Source of the DNA: CALKJU01 sp035326425
GTDB taxonomy: Bacteria > Pseudomonadota > Alphaproteobacteria > Geminicoccales > Geminicoccaceae
NCBI GenBank assembly: GCA_035326425.1
Contig: DAOLFG010000100.1
Location: forward strand, 1-15,293
DNA: 15,293 nucleotides
Reading direction: 5' to 3'
Part shown: one piece after another, positions 5,832 to 13,089 of the stretch
Position numbering within the stretch: position 1 is the stretch's first letter
How the letters are laid out: every line of letters starts with the position of its first letter
Notes under the pieces: model-generated
Databases searched by the model: none
What the model saw: the letters and a program-made list of their open reading frames with translations, nothing else
Told to the model about the DNA's origin: nothing
Translations under genes and position numbers: made by a program

Positions 5832-6989
5832 TCACGCCGCGGCATCCAGCGACAGGCCGAGCTCGCGCAGGATTTCGGCGTTGTGCTCGCCGAGCTTGGG
5901 CGGGGCGTGGCGGACTTCCAGGGCGGCGTCCGACATGTCGATGGGGGTGCCCATCAGCTTGACCGGGCCGCCCTTCGAGGGCGCCAGCTCGACGATCATC
6001 TTGTTGATGATGGTCTGCGGGTCCTCCAGTGCCTCGGCGAGCGTGCGGACGGGAGCGCAGAGGATGTCGACGGCCTCGAGGCGCTCGACCCAGTGCTTGG
6101 TGGTGCCTTGGGCGAAGCGGGCGCGGAACAGGGCCTGCAGCTCGGGACGATGCTCCTTCTGGCGCTCGAGTGTCGAGAAGCGCTCCTCCTTGGACAGATC
6201 CTCGAAGCCCAGGGCCTCGCAGATGTCGCGCAAGGGGTTCTCCTTGAAGGCACCGACCATGGCCACGGCACCGTCCTCGGTCTCGAAGCAGCCGGACAGC
6301 GGCATGACCGCCCAGTTCAGGTCGCGGCCGCGCATCATCCACATCGCGGCCTCCTGCATCTGCATCGCCAGCATGGAGCTGTAGAGCGACACGGACACGA
6401 GCTGGCCGTGGCCGGTCTTCTCGCGCTGCATGAGCGCCAGCAGGATGCCCTGGACCAGGTGCATGCCGGCCGAGTAGTCGGCGAGAGCGGTCGGATAGGT
6501 CGCCAGCGGATGGTCGGGGTCGGCCTTGCGGCGCATCACGCCGGTCATGGCCTGGGCCATCACGTCCTGGCCGCCCTTCTGCTTGTATGGCCCTTCGAGG
6601 CCGTAGCCGGTGCCGACGGCGAAGATGATGCGCGGGTTGAGCTTGCGGCAGTCCTCCCAGCCGAAGCCCATGCGGTCCATGACACCCGGGCGGAAATTGT
6701 TGACCACCACGTCGGCGCGTTCGATCAGCCGGCGGACCACCGCCTTCTGGTCCTCCTGGCGCAGGTCGAGGGCGAGGCTACGCTTGTTGCGGTTGAGGGA
6801 CGAGAATACCGGATTGTTGAGGCCGTCCGGGTCCTCGCCGACCGACCAGCGCGACAGATCGCCGGCCTTGGCGCGCTCGACCTTGATGACGTCGGCGCCG
6901 TAGTCGGCCAGCATCTGCGTGCAGCAGGGGCCGAGCATCACCTGGGTGAAGTCGACGACGCGCACGCCGTCGAGCGGAAGCGGGCTCAT
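5832..6989 (-). CDS. Class III CoA transferase (CaiB/BaiF family)
   Basis: A 385-aa enzyme that moves CoA from a donor acyl-CoA to a carboxylic acid through an aspartyl-CoA intermediate. The start is the ATG at 6989, preceded by GGAGAG at good spacing; the longer upstream frame overlaps the FAD oxidoreductase and is spurious. N-terminal motif: LDGVRVVDFTQVMLGPCCTQ, with MLADYGADVIKVE following. The catalytic aspartate is D171 in ALADYSAGMHLVQG, and NRNKRSLALDL (67-77) and PRIIFAVGTGYG (119-130) are the other family landmarks. It lies 17 nt after the FAD oxidoreductase gene, so one transcript is likely. With the CaiD-like crotonase beyond hicAB it forms a CaiB/CaiD-style pair, suggesting CoA activation of an imported acid. 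The acid and the CoA donor are unknown. Confidence 0.95.
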   Translation of the reverse strand: MSPLPLDGVRVVDFTQVMLGPCCTQMLADYGADVIKVERAKAGDLSRWSVGEDPDGLNNPVFSSLNRNKRSLALDLRQEDQKAVVRRLIERADVVVNNFRPGVMDRMGFGWEDCRKLNPRIIFAVGTGYGLEGPYKQKGGQDVMAQAMTGVMRRKADPDHPLATYPTALADYSAGMHLVQGILLALMQREKTGHGQLVSVSLYSSMLAMQMQEAAMWMMRGRDLNWAVMPLSGCFETEDGAVAMVGAFKENPLRDICEALGFEDLSKEERFSTLERQKEHRPELQALFRARFAQGTTKHWVERLEAVDILCAPVRTLAEALEDPQTIINKMIVELAPSKGGPVKLMGTPIDMSDAALEVRHAPPKLGEHNAEILRELGLSLDAAA

Positions 6990-7006
6990 CTGTTCTCTCC
7001 GAAAGC

Positions 7007-8362
7007 TCAGGCGGCGGCGTCGAGGACCAGGGCGTTGGCCGACGGCCTGTCGCCCGGATCCGCACCTTGCGCGCGAAGGGTCTTCTGCAGCTTCGCCACG
7101 TCGACGTTGCGGACGGTCACACCGGCCGACAGCGCCAGGGCCGCGGCGGTGCCGGCGGCCTCGCCCATCGCCATGCAGGGCGGGATCTCGCGGCTGATCT
7201 TCTGTGCGGCCGGCGTCACCGAATAATGCCGGCCGGCGACCAGCAGCTGGTCGACGTCCTGCGGCAGCAGAGCGCGGTAGGGGGTGTAGTAGTCGCGGCC
7301 GCGGGCCACGCTGTCCCAGAAGTGGCGGCGCTTGACCACGTCCTCCTTGGTGACGACGTAGGCACCCTCCAGCATGCGGGTCTGGCGCACGCCGGTCTGC
7401 GGCGCGAAGTCGACGACGTAGGCCTTCTCGAAGCCCGGCATGCTCTCGCGAGCATAGTCGAGCAGGCGGTGCATGCGGGCGCGGCCTTCGAGCTCGGCCC
7501 TGGTGAGGTCGGCGACCTTGATGCCGTCGAGCCCGGCCATGTGCGGGCAGTTGCACCAGACGATTCCGGGCAGTGGCGTGCGCAGCCACCAGAAGTCCCA
7601 GGAGCCGCCGATGATCCGCTTGGCCTCGCGGTCGACCACGTCGAAGCGCTCCGGCTCCTCGAACTGGAACCGTTCGGCCGCCTCTACGTCGACGCCGCCC
7701 AGGCGCGACACGGTGGTGAGGATGAACGAGCCGCCGGCGAATTTCGCCCCAGCCGAGGCGGCGACGTCGAGGTCGCCTGTGGTGTCGATCACCACTTTCG
7801 CCAGCAGCGCCTGGCGGCCCTCCTTGGTCTCGACGACGATGCCGCGCGCCTTGCCGTCCTCGACGATGGTCGAGGAGAACCAGCTGTGCAGCCGCAGCTG
7901 GACGCCGGCCTCACCCACCATGTCGTAGGCCGCGCGCTTGAAGCCGTCCGGGTCGAAGGCGGCGGCGAAACAGATCGGGTGCGGCTTGGTGTGGGTGTGG
8001 AAGTCGAAGGTGCCCCAGCGGGCCCATTTGCGCCACATGGGCTCGGTGCCGCGCACCGCCGGATCGCGGTCGGCATCCGGCGGGAACACCGCGAGACCCC
8101 ACTTGGCCATGCGGTGGATGATCTCCATCCCGATGCCCTGCACGGTGATCTCGGTACCGTTGTGCATGTCGTCGAGCACGAGCACCATGCCGCCGGAGGC
8201 GAGGCCACCGAGATAGGGGTAGCGCTCGACCAGGGTGACGGTGGCACCGTTGCGGGCGGCGGCGACGGCGGCGCTGAGGCCGGCGGGGCCGCCGCCGACG
8301 ACCAGCACGTCGCTCTCGTCGACGACCGGGGCCTCGCGAGCGGGCTCGTTGAACGTGGCCAT
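7007..8362 (-). CDS. FAD-dependent oxidoreductase
   Basis: A 451-aa flavoprotein. The Rossmann FAD motif is at residues 19-47: VLVVGGGPAGLSAAVAAARN, followed by the ribose-binding glutamate E47 in VTLVER. The C-terminal FAD segment reads QLLVAGRHYSVTPAAQKISR then IPPCMAMGEAAGTAAALAL, which is typical of the FAD_oxidored (GidA/FrdA-related) group. It has no transmembrane segment or signal peptide, so it is cytoplasmic. The start is supported by GGGAGG upstream of the ATG at 8362. It lies 33 nt after the ABC permease gene and 17 nt before the CoA-transferase gene, which ties oxidation of the imported compound to CoA activation. The electron acceptor may be the 7Fe ferredoxin of the second block, but no physical evidence is available here. 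Confidence 0.92.
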   Translation of the reverse strand: MATFNEPAREAPVVDESDVLVVGGGPAGLSAAVAAARNGATVTLVERYPYLGGLASGGMVLVLDDMHNGTEITVQGIGMEIIHRMAKWGLAVFPPDADRDPAVRGTEPMWRKWARWGTFDFHTHTKPHPICFAAAFDPDGFKRAAYDMVGEAGVQLRLHSWFSSTIVEDGKARGIVVETKEGRQALLAKVVIDTTGDLDVAASAGAKFAGGSFILTTVSRLGGVDVEAAERFQFEEPERFDVVDREAKRIIGGSWDFWWLRTPLPGIVWCNCPHMAGLDGIKVADLTRAELEGRARMHRLLDYARESMPGFEKAYVVDFAPQTGVRQTRMLEGAYVVTKEDVVKRRHFWDSVARGRDYYTPYRALLPQDVDQLLVAGRHYSVTPAAQKISREIPPCMAMGEAAGTAAALALSAGVTVRNVDVAKLQKTLRAQGADPGDRPSANALVLDAAA

Positions 8363-8395
8363 GTCAGGCCTCCCAGGCGAAGGGTTGCTGCCGGC

Positions 8396-9211
8396 TCAGT
8401 GGACGGCCGGCGATTTCCAGCGGATGACGCGGTGCTCGACCCACGAGGTGATGGCGAAGAGTGTCACCGCCAGCAGGGCGCCCACCAGCACGGTGGCGTA
8501 GAGCAGCGGCGAGCGGAAATTGTAGGTCGCCTCGATGATGAGAGCGCCGAGGCCGAAGTTCGAGCCGATCCACTCGCCGACGAGCGCACCGATCACGCAG
8601 GTGGTCGAGGCGATCTTGAGGGCCGCGAACAGGAAGGGCAGCGAGCTCTGGATGCGCAGCTTCCAGAAGATTTCCGACTTGCTGGCCGAGAGCACGCGCA
8701 TCAGCTCGAGCATCTGCGGGCTCACCGCCTTCAGGCCGCGCACCATGTTCACGAGCATCGGGAAAAAGCAGATCAGCGCCGCGATCATGATCTTCGGCGC
8801 GTAGCCGTTGCCGAAGATCAGCACGAGGATCGGGGCGATGGCGATGATCGGGATGGTGTGGAAGAACACCGCCAGTGGATAGAAGGCGCGCTCGGCGGTG
8901 CTGTTGTGAACGAACCAGATGGCGAGCAGGATCGCCGTCAGGTTGCCGAAGAAGAAGCCGAGCAGGGCCTCGAACAGCGTCGGCCAGAAGTTGCGCAGCA
9001 GCAGCATGCCGTCATTGGCGAACACCATCACCACGTCGAGCGGGCTGGGTGCGATGAACTGCGGCACCTGGAAGACGGTGATGATCAGCTGCCAGAACAC
9101 CACCGCACCGACAGCGGCGAGAATGGCCGGCATCCGCTCGCGCCAGCGATCGGCGCTGGCCTGCCGGCTCTTCGCCGGCAATGCCGCGGCCTTGGAGAGG
9201 CTCGTCGCCAT
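8396..9211 (-). CDS. ABC transporter permease (SsuC/TauC-like family)
   Basis: A 271-aa inner-membrane protein of the BPD_transp_1 family, as in aliphatic sulfonate, taurine, nitrate and pyrimidine-precursor importers. About six hydrophobic segments are visible, for example ILAAVGAVVFWQLIITVF (30-47), FHTIPIIAIAPILVLIF (117-133) and ATVLVGALLAVTLFAI (239-254). The EAA loop that contacts the ATPase is near 169-190 (ELMRVLSASKSEIFWKLRIQ). Its ATG overlaps the ATPase stop by one base (TGATG), so the two are translationally coupled. The family forms homodimeric pores, so a single permease gene is enough for a working importer together with the ATPase and binding protein upstream. Confidence 0.95.
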   Translation of the reverse strand: MATSLSKAAALPAKSRQASADRWRERMPAILAAVGAVVFWQLIITVFQVPQFIAPSPLDVVMVFANDGMLLLRNFWPTLFEALLGFFFGNLTAILLAIWFVHNSTAERAFYPLAVFFHTIPIIAIAPILVLIFGNGYAPKIMIAALICFFPMLVNMVRGLKAVSPQMLELMRVLSASKSEIFWKLRIQSSLPFLFAALKIASTTCVIGALVGEWIGSNFGLGALIIEATYNFRSPLLYATVLVGALLAVTLFAITSWVEHRVIRWKSPAVH

Positions 9212-10008
9212 CAGCAGGTCTCCAGCAGCTGGCGGAGATGGGCGGTGATGCGCACGAACTCGATGGTGTCGCGCATGGCGAGCTTGCGGGGGAACGGCAG
9301 GTCGACCGTCACCAGCTCGCGCACCCGGCCCGGATGTGAGGCCAGCACCAGCACCTGCTGGCCGAGGAACGCGGCCTCCGGGATCGAGTGGGTGACGAAG
9401 ACGATGGTCGTCCCCGTCTCCTGCCAGATCCGCAGCAGCTCCTCGTTGAGCTTGTCGCGGGTGATCTCGTCGAGCGCCCCGAACGGCTCGTCCATCAGCA
9501 GGACACGCGGCCGGCAGACCAGGGCGCGGGCGATGGCGACGCGCTGGCGCATGCCGCCCGACAGCTCGTGTGGCAGGGCGTTCTCGCGGCCGGACAGGCC
9601 GACCAGCGCCAGCAGGTCCTCGGGCTTGGCGTAGTTGTGCGTCCGTGCCTTGCCGCCGACCTCGAGCGGCAGGCGGACATTGTCGATGGCGGTGCGCCAG
9701 GGCAGCAGCGTGGCGTCCTGGAAGACGAAGGCGAAGTCACGGTCGCGGCGCGCCTGCTCGGGCGTCTTGCCCAGGACGCTGAGCCGGCCTTCGCTCGCCG
9801 GAACGAGGTCGGCGATGGCCCGCAGCAACGTGGACTTGCCGCAGCCGGACGGCCCCAGCATGGTGACGAGGCCGCCGGCCGGCAGGTCGACCGAGACCTT
9901 CTCCAGGGCGGTGACGGTGCCCGCGTCGCTCTCGAAGCGAACGGTGAGGCCCTGGACGGAGACCGCGACGGGCGAGGCCTCCTCCAGGCGAAGGGCGGCT
10001 GCGGCCAT
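9211..10008 (-). CDS. ABC transporter ATP-binding protein (SsuB/TauB-like)
   Basis: A 265-aa ABC ATPase with every motif intact: Walker A GPSGCGKST (52-60), Q-loop Q97 in VFQDATLLPW, signature LSGGMRQR (149-156), Walker B VLLMDEPF (169-176), D-loop ALD and H-loop H207 in FVTHSIPEA. The start chosen is the ATG at 10008, overlapping the TGA of the binding-protein gene by one base; the longer in-frame extension upstream is antisense-like and overlaps that gene. The stop overlaps the permease start in the same way, so binding protein, ATPase and permease are translated as a tightly coupled trio. It energises import of the unidentified substrate. Confidence 0.96.
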   Translation of the reverse strand: MAAAALRLEEASPVAVSVQGLTVRFESDAGTVTALEKVSVDLPAGGLVTMLGPSGCGKSTLLRAIADLVPASEGRLSVLGKTPEQARRDRDFAFVFQDATLLPWRTAIDNVRLPLEVGGKARTHNYAKPEDLLALVGLSGRENALPHELSGGMRQRVAIARALVCRPRVLLMDEPFGALDEITRDKLNEELLRIWQETGTTIVFVTHSIPEAAFLGQQVLVLASHPGRVRELVTVDLPFPRKLAMRDTIEFVRITAHLRQLLETC

Positions 10009-11048
10009 CAGCCGATCTGCATCCGCAGGTCCTTGGTGGCGTCGAGCACCGCCAAGGTCATCACGTCGTCGACGGTCGGCGTGGTCCCCTTGAACTGGCC
10101 GAGCTGGTTGTAGATGTCGATCTGAGCCTGCCAGTTCTCGCGCGTCATCTGGCCCCAGCCACGCGCCTTGGTGGCCTCGCCGAAGCTGTAGTCGATCACC
10201 GGGCCCACGGCCTCGAGCTCGCTGGCGCGGTCGAGGTTCGGATAGGCGGCGACCAGGATGTCGACCGCCTCCTCCTGGTTGTGCCTGGCGAACTCCCAGC
10301 CCCGTGCCGCGGCGCGCAGGAAGCGCGCCAGCGCGTCCTCGTGCTCGCCCAGCTGCTCGTCGGTGGCGTAGTAGACGTTGGCGTAGAGCTGGATGCCGGT
10401 GTCCCACAGGCGCATGTCGACGCGGTCGGGGCCGAGTACCTTGAGCGCGTTGGTGTTGGTCAGCCAGCCGGTGACCGCCTGGACCTGTCCGTTGACGAGC
10501 TGGCCCATGTCGGCACCCATGTTGACCAGCGTCACCTGGTCCTCGGCGATGCCGTTCTTGGCCAGCAGTGCCCTGGCCAGGATGAAGGCGGTCGGCTGGG
10601 TCGCGATCGTCTTGCCGATCATGTCCTTGGGCTCGCGGATCGCCGCCGAGGACAGGGAGAAATAGGTGAAGGGATGGGTATGGTAGCCGGCGGCGAAGGC
10701 CTTGACCGGGATGCCGGCGGAGCGGGCCAGCATCAGCGACGGGCTGGAGGAGAGCTGGCCGACCTGCGAGCGGCCGGCAGCCACGGAGGCGACGCCGTCG
10801 ACGTTGGGGCCGCCGGGCGTGATCGAGAACTCCACGCCTTCCTCGGTGAAGAAGCCCTTGTTCTGCGCCACGATCTCGCCGAGCAGGCCGTTCGACACCA
10901 GCCAGCCGAGCTGCATGTCGACCTTGACCAGATCGGCGGCGCGCGCCGTGACGCTGATCAGGCTGGACATGGCACCCATCGTGCCGAGCGCTGCGCCCGT
11001 GCGCAGCAGGTCGCGACGCTGCCAGGAGCCGGCGGCTGGGATTCGCAT
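10008..11048 (-). CDS. ABC transporter substrate-binding protein, NMT1/THI5-like, Tat signal
   Basis: A 346-aa periplasmic binding protein. The ATG at 11048 is preferred because the peptide then begins with a twin-arginine signal: WQRRDLLRTGAALGTMGAMS, hydrophobic core, and a likely cleavage after TARA (about residue 37). The longer upstream frame has no such logic. The mature part looks like the NMT1/THI5 family (MQLGWLVSNGLLGEIVAQNK, then GFFTEEGVEF and VASVAAGRSQVGQLSSSPSL), which binds small, often nitrogen-containing or sulfonated organics, thiamine precursors or aromatic acids. It is the first gene of the minus-strand transport and catabolism run. Tat export is fairly common for this family in alphaproteobacteria. 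Ligand identity cannot be predicted from sequence. Confidence 0.93.
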   Translation of the reverse strand: MRIPAAGSWQRRDLLRTGAALGTMGAMSSLISVTARAADLVKVDMQLGWLVSNGLLGEIVAQNKGFFTEEGVEFSITPGGPNVDGVASVAAGRSQVGQLSSSPSLMLARSAGIPVKAFAAGYHTHPFTYFSLSSAAIREPKDMIGKTIATQPTAFILARALLAKNGIAEDQVTLVNMGADMGQLVNGQVQAVTGWLTNTNALKVLGPDRVDMRLWDTGIQLYANVYYATDEQLGEHEDALARFLRAAARGWEFARHNQEEAVDILVAAYPNLDRASELEAVGPVIDYSFGEATKARGWGQMTRENWQAQIDIYNQLGQFKGTTPTVDDVMTLAVLDATKDLRMQIG

Positions 11049-11204
11049 ACGGTCCACTCCCGTCGTTATGGGCCGCATCGCGGCCGTGTGTTGGGGGATC
11101 CGCGGCGTCGTCGCCGCGTCTGCTTTTTTGGCCCGGATACTTCTGCTGGACCGGAACGATGCGCCGGCTTTGCGAGCGAAGGAAGAACCGATTTTCGCGA
11201 TGCG

Positions 11205-11223
11205 CGTTGCCGAATCGGCAACG
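11205..11223. promoter_or_regulatory. Perfect palindrome with a T-N11-A LysR-type box
   Basis: The sequence CGTTGCCGAATCGGCAACG has 9-bp arms around a single central base. Its core T-GCCGAATCGGC-A fits the T-N11-A consensus bound by LysR-family regulators. It sits about 157 bp upstream of the start of the ABC transporter binding-protein gene, the first gene of the cluster whose last gene encodes a LysR regulator. That makes it a reasonable operator candidate. The palindrome is a direct observation; the assignment to this regulator is inference. Confidence 0.45.
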
Positions 11224-11442
11224 ACTACGGCAACAGGTGCGGCGTCCAGGGGCTGGCTGGTCACACTCGAGCCTGACATAGGCCGGGGAGATCCGGGATC
11301 GTCAGCCGGCCCATCGAGCGTAAACGGCATTTCGAGGATGCCGTCGACATGGGCGCTCCGCTGATGAGCTCGACGAGATCGGCTTCGGGGAAGGCCGAGG
11401 CCAGCTGTCGGCCACGTTCGGCGACATCGACCGGCGGGACGG

Positions 11443-11466
11443 GCCGGGCGTTCTGCTCCGCCCGGC
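11443..11466 (-). terminator. GC-rich hairpin after the RTX-like remnant
   Basis: GCCGGGCG (11443-11450) pairs perfectly with CGCCCGGC (11459-11466) across an 8-nt loop. Read on the minus strand, it begins 9 nt after the TAG of the RTX-like fragment, the position expected of a terminator. There is no U-tract after it, so it is not a classical intrinsic terminator; it may still stop transcription or protect a 3' end. Confidence 0.38.
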
Positions 11467-11474
11467 GTGTCGCG

Positions 11475-11722
11475 CTAGACGAACACGATGTCGCTGCCGG
11501 CCTCCAGGGGCTCCCTGACACCCTGGAGGAACAGGCCGTTGTCGCCGGCCGTCACGATCAGAAGTCCCCGCCCATAGATGCCTGATGTGATGACGACCTG
11601 GGTGATGTCTCCCGCTCCGGTGCCGGAGATTTCGAGGTGGTCGCGGCCGGATTCGAATCGGTGATCACGTCGTGATCGTCGCCGCCCCAGCCGTGGATGG
11701 TGTCGTTGCCGTGGAAGTGTGG
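11475..11722 (-). pseudogene. Decayed C-terminal fragment of an RTX-like (calcium-binding repeat) protein
   Basis: On the minus strand, one frame encodes GNDTIHGWGGDDHDVITDS (from 11710), which resembles RTX nonapeptide repeats (GGxGxDxxx) that bind Ca2+ in secreted proteins. The reading then shifts frame, and a second frame encodes SGRDHLEISGTGAGDITQVV, continuing through ITSGIYGRGLLIVTAGDN to a TAG at 11475-11477. Such a beta-rich tail after the repeats is usual for these proteins. The two parts are out of phase by two bases modulo three, and nothing upstream of the first repeat belongs to the gene because the propeller gene ends at 11745. I read this as the 3' remnant of a deleted gene carrying a frameshift. 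Confidence 0.55.
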
Positions 11723-11744
11723 CGCGGACGGTGGCCCGACATCC

Positions 11745-12935
11745 TCAGGTCTGCGGCCAGACCACGCCGCGGTCGCCGCGCGGCATCTTCTCGACGCCCT
11801 TGAAGACGAACTTCTGGATCCGCTTACCCTCCCAGGTCTCGGTCGTGTAGATGTTGCCGTTGGAGTCGGTGGCGATGCTGTGCGGGCCGTAGAATTGGCC
11901 GGGCTGGCGGCCACCGGAGCCGAAGCTGCCGATCTCCTCGAGCGTCGCGCGCTCGATGATCCGGACCTTCTTGTTCATGCCGTCTATGATGTACATGAAG
12001 CGCTGCTGGTCGTCGGCCGAGAACGCGATCTCCCAGGTCGAGCCGGAGCCCAGCGTCTCCTTGCCGAAGAACGCCTCCTTCACGAAGGTGCCGTCCGGGT
12101 TGAAGACCTGGACGCGGTCGTTGGCGCGGTCGCAGACGTAGACCAGACCGTCGACGGTGCGCTGGACGCAGTGGACGGGGTTGCGGAACTGCTGGGCGGG
12201 CGGCGCCTTCGGGTCGTAGGGGCCGAGATTGGTGTCGTCCGGTTTGTTGCCGTAGGCACCCCAGAACCGCTTCATCTTGCCGGTGTCGGCGTCGAGAACC
12301 GCGACGCGCTTGTTCAGATAGCCGTCGGCGACATAGGTCTCGTTGGTCTCCGGATCGACCCACAGCTCGGCGACCCGGCCGAAGTTCTCGAGATCGTTGC
12401 TGCCGGCGTTCTTGCCGATCCCGCCGACCTGCAGCAGGAACTTGCCGTCGTTGGTGAACTTCAGCAGGTGCGCGTCCTTCTCGCCGTTGCCGCCGATCCA
12501 GACATTGCCCTTATAGTCGACGTGGATACCGTGATTGGACTGCGGCCATTCGTAGCCTTCCCCGGGGCCGCCCCAGGACTTCACGAGATCGCCCGCCTGG
12601 TTGAACACCAGGATGGGCGGCGCACCCTCGCAGCATTCGGCGATGGGCGGGCTGGTCTCGGCACTCTTCTCGTTGTTGTGCAGCGTGTCCGAGCTGCGGT
12701 GGATCATCCAGATCTGGTCCTGATCGTCGACCCAGACGCCGATCGAGGCACCCAGCAGCCAGCCGTTCGGCAACGGCTTCGGCCACAGCGGATCGACCTC
12801 GAACTTCGGTGCATCCACCATGTTGTCCTGCGCCGAGGCGCGATCGTGCAGTACCGCCTGGGCCACGCCCAGGCCGGCGATCACGGCGATCGCGGCGCCA
12901 TAGCGAAGTCGATTGCGGACCGGGCCGAACTTCAT
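11745..12935 (-). CDS. Secreted NHL-repeat/six-bladed beta-propeller protein
   Basis: A 396-aa exported protein. The ATG at 12935 is preferred over the earlier in-frame start because GGAGGAG lies 5 nt upstream and the peptide then begins with a normal signal (MKFGPVRNRLRYGAAIAVIA, core, cleavage near ASA-Q at about residue 36). Repeated propeller blades are visible: NHGIHVDYKGNVWIGGNG, NFGRVAELWVDPETNETYVA, QRTVDGLVYVCDRANDRVQV and YGPHSIATDSNGNIYTTETW. These are NHL-type strands, and the closest functional relatives by pattern are peptidyl-alpha-hydroxyglycine amidating lyase-like and SMP-30-like propellers. No catalytic residues could be assigned, so lyase, lactonase and pure binding roles all remain open. 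It is transcribed on its own from a clear upstream promoter. Confidence 0.88.
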   Translation of the reverse strand: MKFGPVRNRLRYGAAIAVIAGLGVAQAVLHDRASAQDNMVDAPKFEVDPLWPKPLPNGWLLGASIGVWVDDQDQIWMIHRSSDTLHNNEKSAETSPPIAECCEGAPPILVFNQAGDLVKSWGGPGEGYEWPQSNHGIHVDYKGNVWIGGNGEKDAHLLKFTNDGKFLLQVGGIGKNAGSNDLENFGRVAELWVDPETNETYVADGYLNKRVAVLDADTGKMKRFWGAYGNKPDDTNLGPYDPKAPPAQQFRNPVHCVQRTVDGLVYVCDRANDRVQVFNPDGTFVKEAFFGKETLGSGSTWEIAFSADDQQRFMYIIDGMNKKVRIIERATLEEIGSFGSGGRQPGQFYGPHSIATDSNGNIYTTETWEGKRIQKFVFKGVEKMPRGDRGVVWPQT

Positions 12936-13004
12936 TGCTGCTCCTCCCCGCACTGGCGCAGGCCGGCGCATCGGCCGACCTGGCCGCCATCTGCCTGACC
13001 GCGG

Positions 13005-13033
13005 ATATTAACCTTCCGGTTGTGACTTGTCAG
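13005..13033 (-). promoter_or_regulatory. Sigma70-type promoter of the beta-propeller gene
   Basis: On the minus strand, a -35 element CTGACA (13028-13033) and a -10 element TAATAT (13005-13010) are separated by exactly 17 bp, close to the TTGACA/TATAAT consensus. Transcription would start near 12998 and leave a leader of about 60 nt before the ATG at 12935, which has a strong ribosome binding site. This A/T-rich -10 stands out in the GC-rich surroundings. The same spacer must also serve the divergent HupE/UreJ-type gene, for which no equally good promoter was seen. Confidence 0.55.
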
Positions 13034-13089
13034 TGATTCATCCGCGGCGTAGTCGAATCGGCCGAATGCTTGCGGGGGAGGGTTGCGCC

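Larger units (their letters stand above)
11049..11744. other. 0.7-kb gap between the binding-protein gene and the beta-propeller gene
   Basis: No intact gene was found here. Reading from the propeller side, the gap holds a frameshifted RTX-like C-terminal remnant (11475-11722) and a GC-rich hairpin (11443-11466). Further on it holds a stretch with some protein-like sequence on the minus strand (DVAERGRQLASAFPEADLVE, about 11350-11430) that I cannot assign, and a 19-nt palindrome (11205-11223). The remaining ~150 bp must carry the promoter of the ABC transporter genes, but no good -35/-10 pair was visible. Confidence 0.6.

Noticed and set aside
6990..7589. N-terminal extension of the CoA transferase upstream of 6989
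   Set aside because: The extension overlaps the FAD oxidoreductase and is low-complexity Arg/Ala/Pro; the ATG at 6989 has a ribosome binding site and begins with the family N-terminus.
7067..9634. 855-codon open frame on the plus strand
   Set aside because: It lies antisense to three well-supported genes (FAD oxidoreductase, permease, ATPase end). Its composition is rich in Ala, Arg, His and Asp, as expected of the mirror frame of GC-rich coding DNA, and no domain is recognisable.
10009..10407. N-terminal extension of the ABC ATPase
   Set aside because: It overlaps the binding-protein gene in another frame; the ATG at 10008 gives a normal-length ATPase and a coupled TGATG junction.
11049..11330. 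N-terminal extension of the substrate-binding protein
   Set aside because: The twin-arginine signal peptide begins at the ATG at 11048; upstream residues show no export signal and would place the signal internally.
11261..11521. Minus-strand frame with an alpha/beta-hydrolase-like stretch (DVAERGRQLASAFPEADLVE)
   Set aside because: The resemblance is brief, no catalytic residues follow, and the start overlaps the RTX-like remnant in another frame. It may be another remnant but cannot be assigned.
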